From contig OY770021.1 in assembly GCA_963669315.1 (NCBI GenBank), positions 1,674,001 to 1,738,000 of the forward strand: DNA of 64,000 bases, read 5' to 3'. The position numbers were made by a program, and so were the translations under genes. This DNA comes from SZUA-547 sp963669315. GTDB lineage: Bacteria; Pseudomonadota; Alphaproteobacteria; Rhodobacterales; Rhodobacteraceae. Numbering within the stretch: position 1 is the first letter of the stretch; each line of letters starts with the position of its first letter. Of this stretch, positions 7,745-16,558 are shown one piece after another. A model generated the notes under the pieces. That model saw nothing but the letters and a program-made list of their open reading frames with translations, searched no databases and was not told the origin of the DNA.

Positions 7745-8707
7745 ATGAACTACGCTAAAACCGCGCTTTTGCTGGCGGCGATGACCGCGCTCTTTCTGGG
7801 CGTGGGCTATCTTCTGGGCGGGCCGACGGGCGCAATGCTGGCGCTGATCTTCGCGATCGGAACCAACGTGTTCGCCTGGTGGAACTCAGACAAGCTGGCG
7901 CTCAGGATGCATGGCGCGCGGCAGGTGACCCGCGGTTCGGCGCCGGAATTCGTCGACATGATCGAGGAATTGGCTAAGCGCGCCGAGATCCCCGCCCCCA
8001 AGATCTATGTGATCGAATCCGATCAACCCAACGCGTTCGCCACCGGCCGCAGCCCCGAGAACGCGGCGGTCGTCGCCACCACCGGCATCATGCGAATGTT
8101 GACGAAGGAGGAGTTGGCCGCTGTGATGGCGCATGAACTGGCCCATATCAAAAACCGCGACACGCTGATCATGACGATCGCCGCGACGGTCGCCGGGGCG
8201 ATCTCGATGATCGCGCAGTTTGGCCTGTTTTTTGGCGGAGGAGATCGCAGGGACAATGGACTGGGCATTATCGGCGTGCTCTTGGCCGCGATTCTGGCGC
8301 CCTTGGCGGCGATGATGATCCAGATGCTGATCAGCCGCACGCGCGAATACGCCGCCGACCGCGAAGGCGGCCTGATTTGCGGCCACCCGGTGTGGCTCGA
8401 ACGCGCGCTGGCGAAAATCTCAGGTCAGGCGGCGCGGTTCGAGATGGAGAGTGTGGAGCGGAACCCGGCCAGTGCGCACCTCTTCATCGTCAATCCTCTG
8501 TCCGGTCGGCGGATGGACAGCCTGTTCGCCACCCATCCGGCGACCGAGAACCGCATCGCTGCGCTGAGAGAGCTGGCGCGTGAGATGGGCCAGTCCGGCG
8601 CCGGACCGGAGCTGCACCCGGAGCGCACCACGATCTCGCGCCAATCCGCCTCGTGCCTACCGAAGACGGGCCAACGTCGCGGGCCTGACAGCGGACCATG
8701 GGCGTGA
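7745..8707 (+). CDS. htpX: Protease HtpX (M48B zinc metalloprotease)
   Basis: HtpX is an inner-membrane zinc endopeptidase that degrades misfolded membrane proteins. In this 320-residue protein two N-terminal transmembrane helices (about 5-25 and 29-47) come first. The HELAH zinc motif is at 130-134, two more hydrophobic helices span about 142-195, and the third ligand Glu lies in SRTREYAADREG. Substrate-side residues are conserved in PNAFATG. A GGAG precedes the ATG at 7745. The stop overlaps the rsmB start by 10 bases, indicating translational coupling. The C-terminal 30 residues beyond the core are variable and rich in Ser/Gly. Confidence 0.93.
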   Translation: MNYAKTALLLAAMTALFLGVGYLLGGPTGAMLALIFAIGTNVFAWWNSDKLALRMHGARQVTRGSAPEFVDMIEELAKRAEIPAPKIYVIESDQPNAFATGRSPENAAVVATTGIMRMLTKEELAAVMAHELAHIKNRDTLIMTIAATVAGAISMIAQFGLFFGGGDRRDNGLGIIGVLLAAILAPLAAMMIQMLISRTREYAADREGGLICGHPVWLERALAKISGQAARFEMESVERNPASAHLFIVNPLSGRRMDSLFATHPATENRIAALRELAREMGQSGAGPELHPERTTISRQSASCLPKTGQRRGPDSGPWA

Positions 8708-10068
8708 GCGGCCGACGCGGGCGCACCGCCCCCCGAAGTTCCGGTTCAAGTCAGTCCCGCCGTCATCGGGCGCAGCCGAAGGACACGCCCGGTCTGGCCG
8801 CGCGTATGGCCGCCGCCGACCTGTTGGACGCGGTGTTGCGCAAGGGCCAACCGTTGGAAGACGGCGGCGCGAGCAACGATCTGACCCCGGCCGACCGAGC
8901 GCGGGCTCGATCTCTGGCGTTGGAGACCTTGCGCCGCCTCGGCCAGATCGACGCGTTGATCGCACAGCATATGGAGCGCAACCCCGGCGGACGGGCGGAG
9001 ACGGCGCTGCGTCTCGCGACCGCAGAGGTCGGGTTTCTGGACGGCGCGCCGCATGCCGTCGTCGACGCCGCCGTGGCCATGGTCAAACGCAACCCCAAGA
9101 CCGTGCGCTTCGGCGGGCTGGTCAACGCGGTCGGGCGCAAGCTGGCGGAGGACGCGCCGAAGCTGGCGGAGGCGGAGCCAGCCAAGGCAGGGCGAAAAAA
9201 CGCCCCCTCATGGCTCTGGAACATGGTCTCGAACGCCTATGGCCGTGAGATCGCGGACGCCATCCTCGCCGCGCATCTCAATCGCCCGCCCCTCGATCTG
9301 ACGCCGCGCGATCCGGACGCGGCGAAGGCGCTGGCCGCGTCGCTGGGCGGGGCGCTGACGCCGACCGGCTCAATCCGGCTGGCGCCCGGATCGCAGATCT
9401 CGGCCCTGCCCGGATACTCTGAAGGCGCGTGGTGGGTGCAGGGCGCCGCCGCCGCGATCCCAGCGCGTCTGCTGAACCCTGTGGCCGGAATGCGCGTTCT
9501 AGACCTTTGCGCCGCGCCGGGCGGCAAGACCCTGCAACTGGCGGCGGGCGGGGCGGAAGTGACCGCGCTCGATATCTCCGAGTCCAGGCTGACGCGGTTG
9601 CGCGAGAATCTCGCCCGCGCCAACCTCACCGCCGAGATTATCGTGGCCGACGCGCTGGAGTGGACGCCGGACCAGCCATTTGACGCGATCCTGCTGGATG
9701 CGCCCTGCTCCGCCTCCGGCACGATCCGCCGCCATCCGGACCTTCCGCATCTGAGGACGGGAAGCGAAGCGAAACGGCTGGCCGCGCTGCAATCAAAGAT
9801 GCTGGGCCGCGCATGGAGCTGGCTGGCGCCCGGAGGCATTCTGGTTTTCGCAACCTGCTCTCTGGATCCGGTCGAGGGCGAAGCTCAGGTCGAGGGCTTT
9901 CTCGCGCGCCAGGCGGACGCCGAGCGCGCGCCGATCGCTCCGGATGAACTTGGCGGCGCGGCCGAACTGATTTCAGCGGATGGCGATCTGCGCACCCGGC
10001 CCGACCTCTGGCCTGAAATCGGTGGCTTGGACGGGTTCTTCGCCGCGCGGTTCGCCAAGAAACCCTGA
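8698..10068 (+). CDS. rsmB: 16S rRNA (cytosine-967-C5)-type methyltransferase RsmB
   Basis: The 456-residue protein has a NusB-like RNA-binding domain at about 30-165, then an m5C methyltransferase domain. SAM motif I is visible as LDLCAAPGGKTLQLA, the catalytic cysteines lie in DAPCSASG and in FATCSLDPVEGE, and acidic motif IV residues are in place. It probably methylates C967 of 16S rRNA; related Trm4/RsmF enzymes cannot be fully excluded, but the NusB domain favours RsmB. The first about 25 residues are Arg/Ser-rich and may be unstructured. It overlaps htpX by 10 bases. Confidence 0.9.
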   Translation: MGVSGRRGRTAPRSSGSSQSRRHRAQPKDTPGLAARMAAADLLDAVLRKGQPLEDGGASNDLTPADRARARSLALETLRRLGQIDALIAQHMERNPGGRAETALRLATAEVGFLDGAPHAVVDAAVAMVKRNPKTVRFGGLVNAVGRKLAEDAPKLAEAEPAKAGRKNAPSWLWNMVSNAYGREIADAILAAHLNRPPLDLTPRDPDAAKALAASLGGALTPTGSIRLAPGSQISALPGYSEGAWWVQGAAAAIPARLLNPVAGMRVLDLCAAPGGKTLQLAAGGAEVTALDISESRLTRLRENLARANLTAEIIVADALEWTPDQPFDAILLDAPCSASGTIRRHPDLPHLRTGSEAKRLAALQSKMLGRAWSWLAPGGILVFATCSLDPVEGEAQVEGFLARQADAERAPIAPDELGGAAELISADGDLRTRPDLWPEIGGLDGFFAARFAKKP

Positions 10069-10161
10069 ATCTTGTTGCAAGTGACGCGGTGCGCCATTCG
10101 CGCTATGCTGCCCGGCAAGAGCAGCCGGGGAAACCGCCCCTAAACAGAGCTTCATCCGCCG

Positions 10162-11934
10162 ATGAGCCGCATCACCCTGACTTTCGCCGCCCTTTCGAAG
10201 AGCGTCGCAACCGCCGGACGCGGCGTCATGCGGCCGTTCGCAATCTGGCTGGACGGGTTCGGGCGCAACCCCAGGAAGATCGTCAACACGCCCGAACCTC
10301 TGTTTCCCGGCGAGGCGGTTCGCGGCCGCGCGATGATGGGCGGGCGCTGGATGTTCGACGGTGAGACCGTCGAAGGCAAGGGCGCCCCGTGGTTCGAAGC
10401 AGCCCCTTCGGACGCGTGGGCCGAGGCGTTGCACGGATTTGGCTGGCTGGCGCACTACGCCGCCGCCGGCGATAGAGAGTCCAAGCGTGCGGCGCAGGCG
10501 GCCGTGCATCACTGGATCGCAGCGCATGGCCGGGGCCGGTCATCAATCGCGTGGCGCTCTAATGTCGTTGGCAGGCGAATCAAAGCCTGGCTGACGTACT
10601 CCAATCTTCTGCTGGACGGCGCAGACCCCCGGTTCCGCCGGGACATTCTGCGCTCTCTTGCGCGGCAGACGCGATATTTGCGGCCGCGTGTTCGCCAGGC
10701 TCCGAAAGGCGCGCCCCGGTTGGAGGCCGCCGCAGGCGCGGTTTACGCCGGGCTGTGTCTCGACAGGTTTGAACGGGGGTTTCTGGACGATCTGGACGTC
10801 TTCAAGTCGATTTTGGGCGGACAGCTGTCGCCGGATGGCGGACATTTCAGCCGGAGGCCGTCCGAGTTGTTCGAGGTTTTCGCGATGACTGTCGCGCTCC
10901 GCCGCGACCTCGACCGCGCCGGGGGCGTCTCCACCGACGCGCTGACTCTTGGAATAGAGCGCATGACGCCGATGCTGCGTGCGCTTCGGCTGGGCGATGG
11001 CGGGCTTGTGTTGCTGAATGGCGGTCGCGAACTGGCCGATGGGCAGGTCGATTATGCGTTGGCTGAGGCGCGGGTGAGAACGCCAGCGTTACAGGTCGCG
11101 CCGGATGAAGGTTATGGCCGACTTGCGTCGGGCCGCACGCTGGTGGTGGTCGATTGCCGCGCGCCCGGCCCGGCCGAGTATTCAACTCGCGCCACCGCGG
11201 GGTTGCTGGCGTTGGAAGCCAGCGTCGGACGCCGGCGGCTGATCGTCAGCTGCGGGCCGGGCGAACATCTGGGGCCTGACTGGGCCCGCGCGGGCAGGGC
11301 TGCTGCGGCACACTCCACGCTTTCGATCGAAGATGAATCCCCATTGGAGTTTCTGGACCCCGACAGTTTCGAGGGGCGCTGGCTGGGGTCGCGCGCCCTG
11401 AAGCCCTATCCGGCGGTCAGACTGGAGCGGGTCGAGGATCTGGGCGGCGTCTGGCTGCGCGGCGAGCATAATGGCTGGGTAAGGCGGTTCGGCCTGACGC
11501 ATCAGCGACGGCTCTATCTTTCCGCCGATGGCGGTGATCTGCGCGGAGAGGACACTCTGGCGCCACCGGAAGGCGCCAAACGGGCGGGTCGGGACGGGCT
11601 GGGTTTCGCCGTGCGTTTCCACCTGCACCCGGAGGTCGAGGCGAGGCTGGTCGGAGGCGCAATATCGCTGCGCCTTCCGAACGGGATCGGCTGGACCATG
11701 CGGCAAAAAGGCGGCGAGACGACGCTGGAGGAGAGCGTCTATCTGGGCGGCCCGCGCCGCAAGCCGCGGCCGAGCAAACAAATTGTGGTCACTGGCCGCG
11801 TAACCGATTATCAGGGCGCCGTGAATTGGGCGTTCCGCCGGGCTGACGCCGCCGCCTCCACGCTTCGCGACGTTCCCAAAGACGAGGCGAAGACGGAAGA
11901 CGACGCGGCCTCTGCGCCCAATCCAACCCGTTGA
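10162..11934 (+). CDS. Heparinase II/III family protein
   Basis: This 590-residue protein has an alpha-helical toroid N-terminal half and a C-terminal beta-sandwich of the heparinase II/III type. Conserved segments include WRSNVVGRRIKAWL, SPDGGHFSRRPSELFE, and a DCRAPGP followed by an AHSTLSIEDESP block. The family cleaves uronic-acid polysaccharides, but alphaproteobacterial members beside purH usually lack a signal peptide, as here, and their substrate is unknown. It starts 93 bases after rsmB and ends 50 bases before purH in the same direction, an order conserved in Rhodobacterales. Confidence 0.85.
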   Translation: MSRITLTFAALSKSVATAGRGVMRPFAIWLDGFGRNPRKIVNTPEPLFPGEAVRGRAMMGGRWMFDGETVEGKGAPWFEAAPSDAWAEALHGFGWLAHYAAAGDRESKRAAQAAVHHWIAAHGRGRSSIAWRSNVVGRRIKAWLTYSNLLLDGADPRFRRDILRSLARQTRYLRPRVRQAPKGAPRLEAAAGAVYAGLCLDRFERGFLDDLDVFKSILGGQLSPDGGHFSRRPSELFEVFAMTVALRRDLDRAGGVSTDALTLGIERMTPMLRALRLGDGGLVLLNGGRELADGQVDYALAEARVRTPALQVAPDEGYGRLASGRTLVVVDCRAPGPAEYSTRATAGLLALEASVGRRRLIVSCGPGEHLGPDWARAGRAAAAHSTLSIEDESPLEFLDPDSFEGRWLGSRALKPYPAVRLERVEDLGGVWLRGEHNGWVRRFGLTHQRRLYLSADGGDLRGEDTLAPPEGAKRAGRDGLGFAVRFHLHPEVEARLVGGAISLRLPNGIGWTMRQKGGETTLEESVYLGGPRRKPRPSKQIVVTGRVTDYQGAVNWAFRRADAAASTLRDVPKDEAKTEDDAASAPNPTR

Positions 11935-11984
11935 ACCGAGCCGCCCCACGCGGGGACAGGCGATAGAATGCCGGACCTTTTCCA

Positions 11985-13577
11985 ATGACCGCGACCACTT
12001 CCGCGCCCGTACGACGCGCCCTGCTCTCCGTCTCAGACAAGACCGGTCTGATCGACTTCGCCCGCTCGCTGACCGAGCGGGGCATTGAACTGGTCTCGAC
12101 TGGCGGTTCGGCGAGAGCCATCCGCGAGGCGGGCCTTGAGGTCCGCGACGTCGCAGATCTGACCAGATTTCCCGAGATGATGGACGGCCGCGTGAAAACG
12201 TTGCATCCGGCGGTGCATGGCGGCCTGCTGGCTCTGCGCGACAATACCGAGCATGTGGCGGCGATGGAGGCGCATGACATCGGCCCGATCGACCTTCTCT
12301 GCGTCAATCTCTATCCGTTCGAAGCGACCGTGGCGGCGGGCGCCGGCTATGACGACTGCATCGAGAATATCGACATTGGCGGCCCGGCGATGATCCGCGC
12401 GGCGGCCAAGAACCACGCCCATGTCGCCGTGGTGGTGGATGTGGCCGACTATGACGCGGTGCTGGCGGCGATGGACGCCAATGACGGCGTTGTCCCGGCT
12501 GGTCTGAAGCGGACCCTTGCGCAGCGCGCCTATGCGCGCACAGCCGCCTATGACGCGGCCGTATCGACATGGCTGGCCGGGCATGTGGACGGGGAGCCGC
12601 GCCGCTGCGCCGTGGCGGGCGCTTTGCGCCAAACGCTGCGCTATGGCGAAAATCCCCACCAGTCGGCGGCGTTCTATACCGATGGGGCCACGCGCCCCGG
12701 CGTCGCCACGGCCCGCCAGCTGCAGGGCAAAGAGCTGAGCTATAACAACATCAACGACACCGACGCCGCCTATGAGCTGACCGGCGAGTTCGCGACCGAT
12801 GACGGGCCCGCCTGCGTCATCATCAAACACGCCAATCCCTGCGGCGTGGCCACCGGCGCGACGCTGGCCGAAGCCTATGAGCGCGCGCGCCAGTGCGATC
12901 CGGTCTCGGCGTTTGGCGGGATCGTCGCCGTGAACCAGCCGCTGGATGCGGAAACCGCGAAGGCGGTGGCCGAGATCTTCACAGAAGTGGTGATCGCGCC
13001 TTCTGTCTCAGCCGAGGCCGCCGAGATCTTCGCTTCGAAGAAAAATCTGCGCCTGCTGGAGGCGGGCGGCCTGCCCGATCCGACCGCGCCGGGTCAGACC
13101 TGGCGACAGGTCGCGGGCGGCTATCTGATTCAGGATCGCGACGCAGGGCGGCTTTCCGCCGACGATCTGAAGGTCGTCACCGAGCGTGCGCCGTCGGATG
13201 AGGAGCTTGCGGATCTTCTGTTCGCGTGGCGGGTGGCCAAGCACGTCAAATCCAATGCTGTCGTCTACGCAAAAGGCGGAGCCACAGTGGGCGTCGGCGC
13301 CGGGCAGATGAGCCGGGTAGATTCCACCCGCATCGCGGCGCGCAAGGCGGGCGACATGGTCGAGGCGCTGGGCCTGTCGGAGCCGCCGACGGTCGGCTCC
13401 GTCGTCGCATCGGACGCGTTCTTCCCCTTCGCAGATGGGCTGATCACCGCGGCGGAAGCAGGGGCCACGGCGATCATCCAGCCGGGCGGCTCCATCCGGG
13501 ACGATGAAGTGATCGCAGCGGCGAATGAGCGCGGCCTCGCTATGGTGTTCACGGGCATGCGCCATTTCCGGCACTAA
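11985..13577 (+). CDS. purH: Bifunctional AICAR transformylase / IMP cyclohydrolase PurH
   Basis: PurH performs the last two steps of IMP synthesis: formylation of AICAR with 10-formyl-THF and ring closure. The 530 residues match the family length. The N-terminal MGS-like cyclohydrolase domain (ALLSVSDKTGLIDFARSL, then VSTGGSARAI) is followed by the transformylase domain. Diagnostic segments are LRYGENPHQSAAFY, IIKHANPCGVA and the SDAFFPFADG loop near the C-terminus. A strong intrinsic terminator lies 50 bases past the stop. Confidence 0.97.
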   Translation: MTATTSAPVRRALLSVSDKTGLIDFARSLTERGIELVSTGGSARAIREAGLEVRDVADLTRFPEMMDGRVKTLHPAVHGGLLALRDNTEHVAAMEAHDIGPIDLLCVNLYPFEATVAAGAGYDDCIENIDIGGPAMIRAAAKNHAHVAVVVDVADYDAVLAAMDANDGVVPAGLKRTLAQRAYARTAAYDAAVSTWLAGHVDGEPRRCAVAGALRQTLRYGENPHQSAAFYTDGATRPGVATARQLQGKELSYNNINDTDAAYELTGEFATDDGPACVIIKHANPCGVATGATLAEAYERARQCDPVSAFGGIVAVNQPLDAETAKAVAEIFTEVVIAPSVSAEAAEIFASKKNLRLLEAGGLPDPTAPGQTWRQVAGGYLIQDRDAGRLSADDLKVVTERAPSDEELADLLFAWRVAKHVKSNAVVYAKGGATVGVGAGQMSRVDSTRIAARKAGDMVEALGLSEPPTVGSVVASDAFFPFADGLITAAEAGATAIIQPGGSIRDDEVIAAANERGLAMVFTGMRHFRH

Positions 13578-13626
13578 AAGCCGCCGAATCGGATTCGCGA
13601 CGCGCGTCTTTCACTCGCCAAAAGCA

Positions 13627-13650
13627 AAAAGCCGCCCAAGGGCGGCTTTT
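13627..13650. terminator. Bidirectional intrinsic terminator after purH
   Basis: The sequence AAAAGCCGCCC-AA-GGGCGGCTTTT is a perfect inverted repeat flanked by A and T tracts. It can terminate purH on the plus strand and tRNA-Gly transcripts on the minus strand. Confidence 0.88.
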
Positions 13651-13679
13651 GTCGTTCTCCCGGCGAAAAAGGGAGGATT

Positions 13680-13754
13680 TGGAGCGGGCGATGAGATTCG
13701 AACTCACGACTTCAACCTTGGCAAGGTTGCGCTCTACCCCTGAGCTACGCCCGC
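13680..13754 (-). tRNA. tRNA-Gly (anticodon GCC)
   Basis: The minus strand begins GCGGGCG and folds as a cloverleaf. It has the acceptor pair GCGGGCG/CGCCCGC, a D-arm with AGCTCAGGGGTAGAGC and an anticodon stem CAACC..GGTTG around TTGCCAA. The T-loop is GTTCGAATC, the discriminator is T, and the CCA end is encoded. Anticodon GCC reads GGC/GGU glycine codons. Confidence 0.96.
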
Positions 13755-13888
13755 GTCGTGGTGCGGCGGACATATAGCCGATAAATCCACGAACGCAAGC
13801 GCGAATACGACATATTCGCAACGGACTGGCCCCCGCGCGCGATTGCGCCTAGGTTGCCGCCCGCCATCACACGCAGCGCAGGGCGAGT

Positions 13889-14482
13889 ATGACCGCTGAC
13901 GATCCGAGCATGACAGGACCAACCGCAGAAGAACGCGCGGCGGAAGCGCGCCTGATGTCGTTTTTTGGCGAGATTGGCGTCAGCACCAAGCGTTTCGCGC
14001 ATCCCCCCCTGTTCAGAGTCGAAGACAGTCGCGCCTTTCGTGACTCAACGCCTGAACTGAAGGTCGGCGCCCACACGAAGAATTTGTTTTTGAAAGAGCG
14101 CAAGGGCGGCCTGTGGCTGGCGGTCTGCCTGGAGCATCGCCGCATCCGCATCCCCGATCTATCCAAGGCTCTGGGCGCGAAACGCTTCAGCTTCGGCTCG
14201 GCCGATCTATTGCAGGAAACACTGGGCGTGCGGCCCGGCGCAGTGTCGCCTTTCACGCTGCTCAACGACAGAATCGCCCAAAATGTGAAGCTGGCGCTGG
14301 ACGCTCAGATGATGGAGGCGGAGATTTTGAACTTCCATCCGCTACACAATCACGCGACCCTCGCTATCTCTAACAATGATACGCGAAAATTCTTTTCGGC
14401 CTGCGGACACGACCCGGTGATCGTCGATTTCGATCAATTGGAGGCTCTGGCCGCGGAGCGAGACGCCAAAGCGCCCGAATAA
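13889..14482 (+). CDS. ProX-type prolyl-tRNA deacylase (YbaK/ProRS-associated domain)
   Basis: The 197-residue protein matches the YbaK/aminoacyl-tRNA-synthetase-associated domain found in free-standing ProX/PrdX proteins, which hydrolyse mischarged Ala-tRNA(Pro). Recognisable pieces are the Lys-containing GAHTKNLFLKERKGG segment, the LSKALGAKRFSFGS block, and VRPGAVSPFTLLND in the substrate pocket. The end carries NFHPLHNHATLAIS. An in-frame ATG at 13910 is an alternative start; the first about 15 residues are not conserved. It stands alone between tRNA-Gly and the thioredoxin gene, both possible sources of co-regulation only by proximity. Confidence 0.85.
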   Translation: MTADDPSMTGPTAEERAAEARLMSFFGEIGVSTKRFAHPPLFRVEDSRAFRDSTPELKVGAHTKNLFLKERKGGLWLAVCLEHRRIRIPDLSKALGAKRFSFGSADLLQETLGVRPGAVSPFTLLNDRIAQNVKLALDAQMMEAEILNFHPLHNHATLAISNNDTRKFFSACGHDPVIVDFDQLEALAAERDAKAPE

Positions 14483-14534
14483 ACGGGTGGTTAAAAGGAC
14501 TTAGGGAACGGTCCAGGGAATATGGAGCTAAACG

Positions 14535-15449
14535 ATGCTTGAACTCGGCGGCGACGCCCCCTCGCAGGAAGCCGTGGCGGTCGACGTGACGGACGCGAAT
14601 TTCATGGCCGAGGTGATCGAGGCCTCGAAAGAAAAGCCGGTGATCGTCGATTTCTGGGCGCCCTGGTGCGGCCCGTGCAAGACGCTTGGCCCGGTTCTGG
14701 AGGAGGCGGTCGCGAAGACCGGAGGCGCGGTCAAAATGGTAAAGGTCGACGTCGACAAGAACCAGCAAGTCGCCGCGCAGCTTCAGGTCCAGTCCATCCC
14801 GGCGGTGTTCGCGTTTTCGCAGGGCCAGCCGGTGGACGGCTTCATGGGCGCCGTGCGACCGGCCGAAGTCACGGAGTTCGTCAAGCGCGTTCAGGCGATG
14901 GCGGGCGGCGAAGAGGGCGGCGGCATCGACGAGGCGCTGGATCAGGCGGAAGAGATGTTGAATGAAGGCGCGCTGGGCGACGCGGCGCAGGTTTTCGCCG
15001 CCGTGCTCGGCGAGGATCAGTCCAATCTTCGCGCCATCGCCGGACTCGCCCGCGCCTATGCGGCGATCGGAGAGGCGGATCGCGCCGCCCAGACATTGGA
15101 CCTGACGCCAGCGGACAAAGCCGACGATCCGGTGATCGCGGCGGCACGCAGCGCCATAGAACTGGCGGCCGAGGCCGCCAAGGCGGCCGGCGCGGAGGCA
15201 GAGGTGTCCGCCCGGCTCGAGGCGAACCCGGACGATCACGAGGCACGCTTTGAACTGGCGCTCGCTCTGGTCGGCCAAAACCAGCCGGAGAAAGCGGTGG
15301 ATGAGCTTCTGGAGATCTTCAGACGCGATCGGGAGTGGCGCGATGGCGCCGCCAAGGAACAGCTGTTCAAAGTGTTCGACAGCCTCGGCCCGACCGACCC
15401 GGTGACGCTGAAGGGCCGCCGTCGTCTTTCCTCAATGATTTTCGCGTAG
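14535..15449 (+). CDS. Thioredoxin-like co-chaperone, YbbN/CnoX type with TPR domain
   Basis: The N-terminal half (about 15-125) is a thioredoxin fold with a canonical WCGPC active site at residues 44-48. The C-terminal half (about 130-304) is helical with TPR-like repeats, as in CnoX/YbbN, a redox-regulated chaperedoxin that holds oxidised clients for DnaK and GroEL. E. coli CnoX has lost the two catalytic cysteines, whereas this one keeps CxxC and may be redox active. It is followed after 6 bases by the LON-domain gene, forming a small operon. Confidence 0.88.
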   Translation: MLELGGDAPSQEAVAVDVTDANFMAEVIEASKEKPVIVDFWAPWCGPCKTLGPVLEEAVAKTGGAVKMVKVDVDKNQQVAAQLQVQSIPAVFAFSQGQPVDGFMGAVRPAEVTEFVKRVQAMAGGEEGGGIDEALDQAEEMLNEGALGDAAQVFAAVLGEDQSNLRAIAGLARAYAAIGEADRAAQTLDLTPADKADDPVIAAARSAIELAAEAAKAAGAEAEVSARLEANPDDHEARFELALALVGQNQPEKAVDELLEIFRRDREWRDGAAKEQLFKVFDSLGPTDPVTLKGRRRLSSMIFA

Positions 15450-15455
15450 CAGTCG

Positions 15456-16112
15456 ATGGCGCGCCGGTTCACCCTTTCCGAGTTGCCGGACATTGTTCCG
15501 GTCTTCCCGCTTCCCGGAGCGCTTTTGCTGCCGCGCGCGGTGTTGCCGCTGAATATCTTCGAGCCGCGCTATCTGGCGATGCTTGATGACGCGCTGCGCT
15601 CGGATCACCGGTTGATCGGCATGATTCAGCCACGCTCAGAGAACAGCGCCGATGGCAGCCCCCCCTTGCAGGCGATCGGTTGTGTCGGAAGGGTGACGAG
15701 CCTGTCGGAGACGGACGACGGGCGTTATTTGATCGCGCTGACAGGCGCATGCCGGTTCCGAATCAAGCGCGAGATCGAGGGATTCACCCCCTATCGCCGG
15801 GTCGAGGTGGACTGGGTGCCCTTTGAGCACGACCTCGCCAGAGAGGATCTGGATGAGGGGTTCTCTCGCCCAACCTTCCTCAGCCTTTTGTCGCGTTATT
15901 TCGACATTGCGAACCTGACCGGCGACTGGGAAACGCTGAAGGACGCCGATGAAGAGATGCTGATCAACTCGCTGGCGATGCTCTGCCCCTTCGCGGTGCA
16001 AGAAAAGCAGGCGCTGCTGGAATCGCTGGATCTAGAGGATCGCCGCAAGACGCTGACCGCCCTGATGGAGTTCGCGATCGCCGGCGCGGGCGGCGACGAA
16101 GGGGTGGCTTGA
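15456..16112 (+). CDS. LON substrate-binding-domain protein
   Basis: The 218-residue product corresponds to the N-terminal substrate-binding domain of Lon protease without the ATPase or protease domains. Signature segments are VPVFPLPGALLLPRAVLPLN, IFEPRYLAML and the IGCVGRVT strand. Such stand-alone proteins occur widely next to trxA-like genes in alphaproteobacteria; a substrate-adaptor or protein-binding role is inferred. Its TGA overlaps the start of the following Trm112 gene (TGATG). Confidence 0.88.
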   Translation: MARRFTLSELPDIVPVFPLPGALLLPRAVLPLNIFEPRYLAMLDDALRSDHRLIGMIQPRSENSADGSPPLQAIGCVGRVTSLSETDDGRYLIALTGACRFRIKREIEGFTPYRRVEVDWVPFEHDLAREDLDEGFSRPTFLSLLSRYFDIANLTGDWETLKDADEEMLINSLAMLCPFAVQEKQALLESLDLEDRRKTLTALMEFAIAGAGGDEGVA

Positions 16113-16318
16113 TGGCCCATGATAGCGAACCGGCGCGCCCTGCAATTGCGATCGATCGGGGCCTGTTGGAGAGTCTGGTGTGCCCGGCTACGCGCGGCAC
16201 GCTTGACTACGATGCGGCGGGCGGCGAACTGATCTCGAAAGCGGCCGGTCTCGCCTTTCCGATCCGCGATGGTGTGCCCATCCTCTTGATCGACGAAGCG
16301 CGACGGCTGGAAGATTAG
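16112..16318 (+). CDS. Trm112 family protein
   Basis: The 68-residue protein has the Trm112p fold signature: LLESLVCPATRGTLDY near residue 15, and LAFPIRDGVPILLIDEA at the end. Bacterial members often have CP..C-type zinc sites; here only one Cys (CPATRG) is kept, so zinc binding is doubtful. Eukaryotic Trm112 activates methyltransferases acting on tRNA, rRNA and eRF1; the bacterial partner is unknown. ATG 16112 overlaps the preceding stop. Confidence 0.85.
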   Translation: MAHDSEPARPAIAIDRGLLESLVCPATRGTLDYDAAGGELISKAAGLAFPIRDGVPILLIDEARRLED

Positions 16319-16327
16319 GCGAGGCGG

Positions 16328-16558
16328 ATGACGCGGGCTGAGAGGGCGACACAGGGCGACCCCGGATCGGTTCGATCCCGCCGGCTGACCCTGCGCCTTT
16401 CGAAAAGCTTCGATCAGGAAGAGCGCGCCGGCCTGATGCTATCGGCGAAAATCCGCTTCGCAGTCGTTCTCTTCGCCATGTTCTGGCAGTCGATCCGCAG
16501 CCCCTTATCCGGGTCGGGCTTCTGTTCGAATTGGCCGGCGCATCAATGTTCCTGCTGA
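16328..16558 (+). pseudogene. Separated N-terminal part of the adenylate cyclase (frameshifted)
   Basis: This frame encodes a basic N-terminus, the segment RLSKSFDQEERAGLMLSAKI typical of the membrane-proximal start of Rhodobacterales class III cyclases, and the beginning of a first transmembrane helix (RFAVVLFAM). It then drifts into an unrelated tail ending in Cys-Ser-Cys. The continuation of the helix is found one frame back: VLAVDPQPLIRVGLLFELAG leads directly into the cyclase ORF at 16531. The break is near 16478-16485, where loss of one base would explain the data. It could be a true mutation or a sequence error. Confidence 0.65.

Noticed and set aside
12033..12830. 265-codon minus-strand open frame inside purH
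   Set aside because: It lies fully within purH, whose conserved motifs fix the real frame; the antisense product is low-complexity and resembles no family.
14370..15278. 302-codon minus-strand open frame opposite the thioredoxin gene
   Set aside because: The opposite strand has an intact thioredoxin active site and TPR region; the antisense frame is Arg-rich and without start signals.
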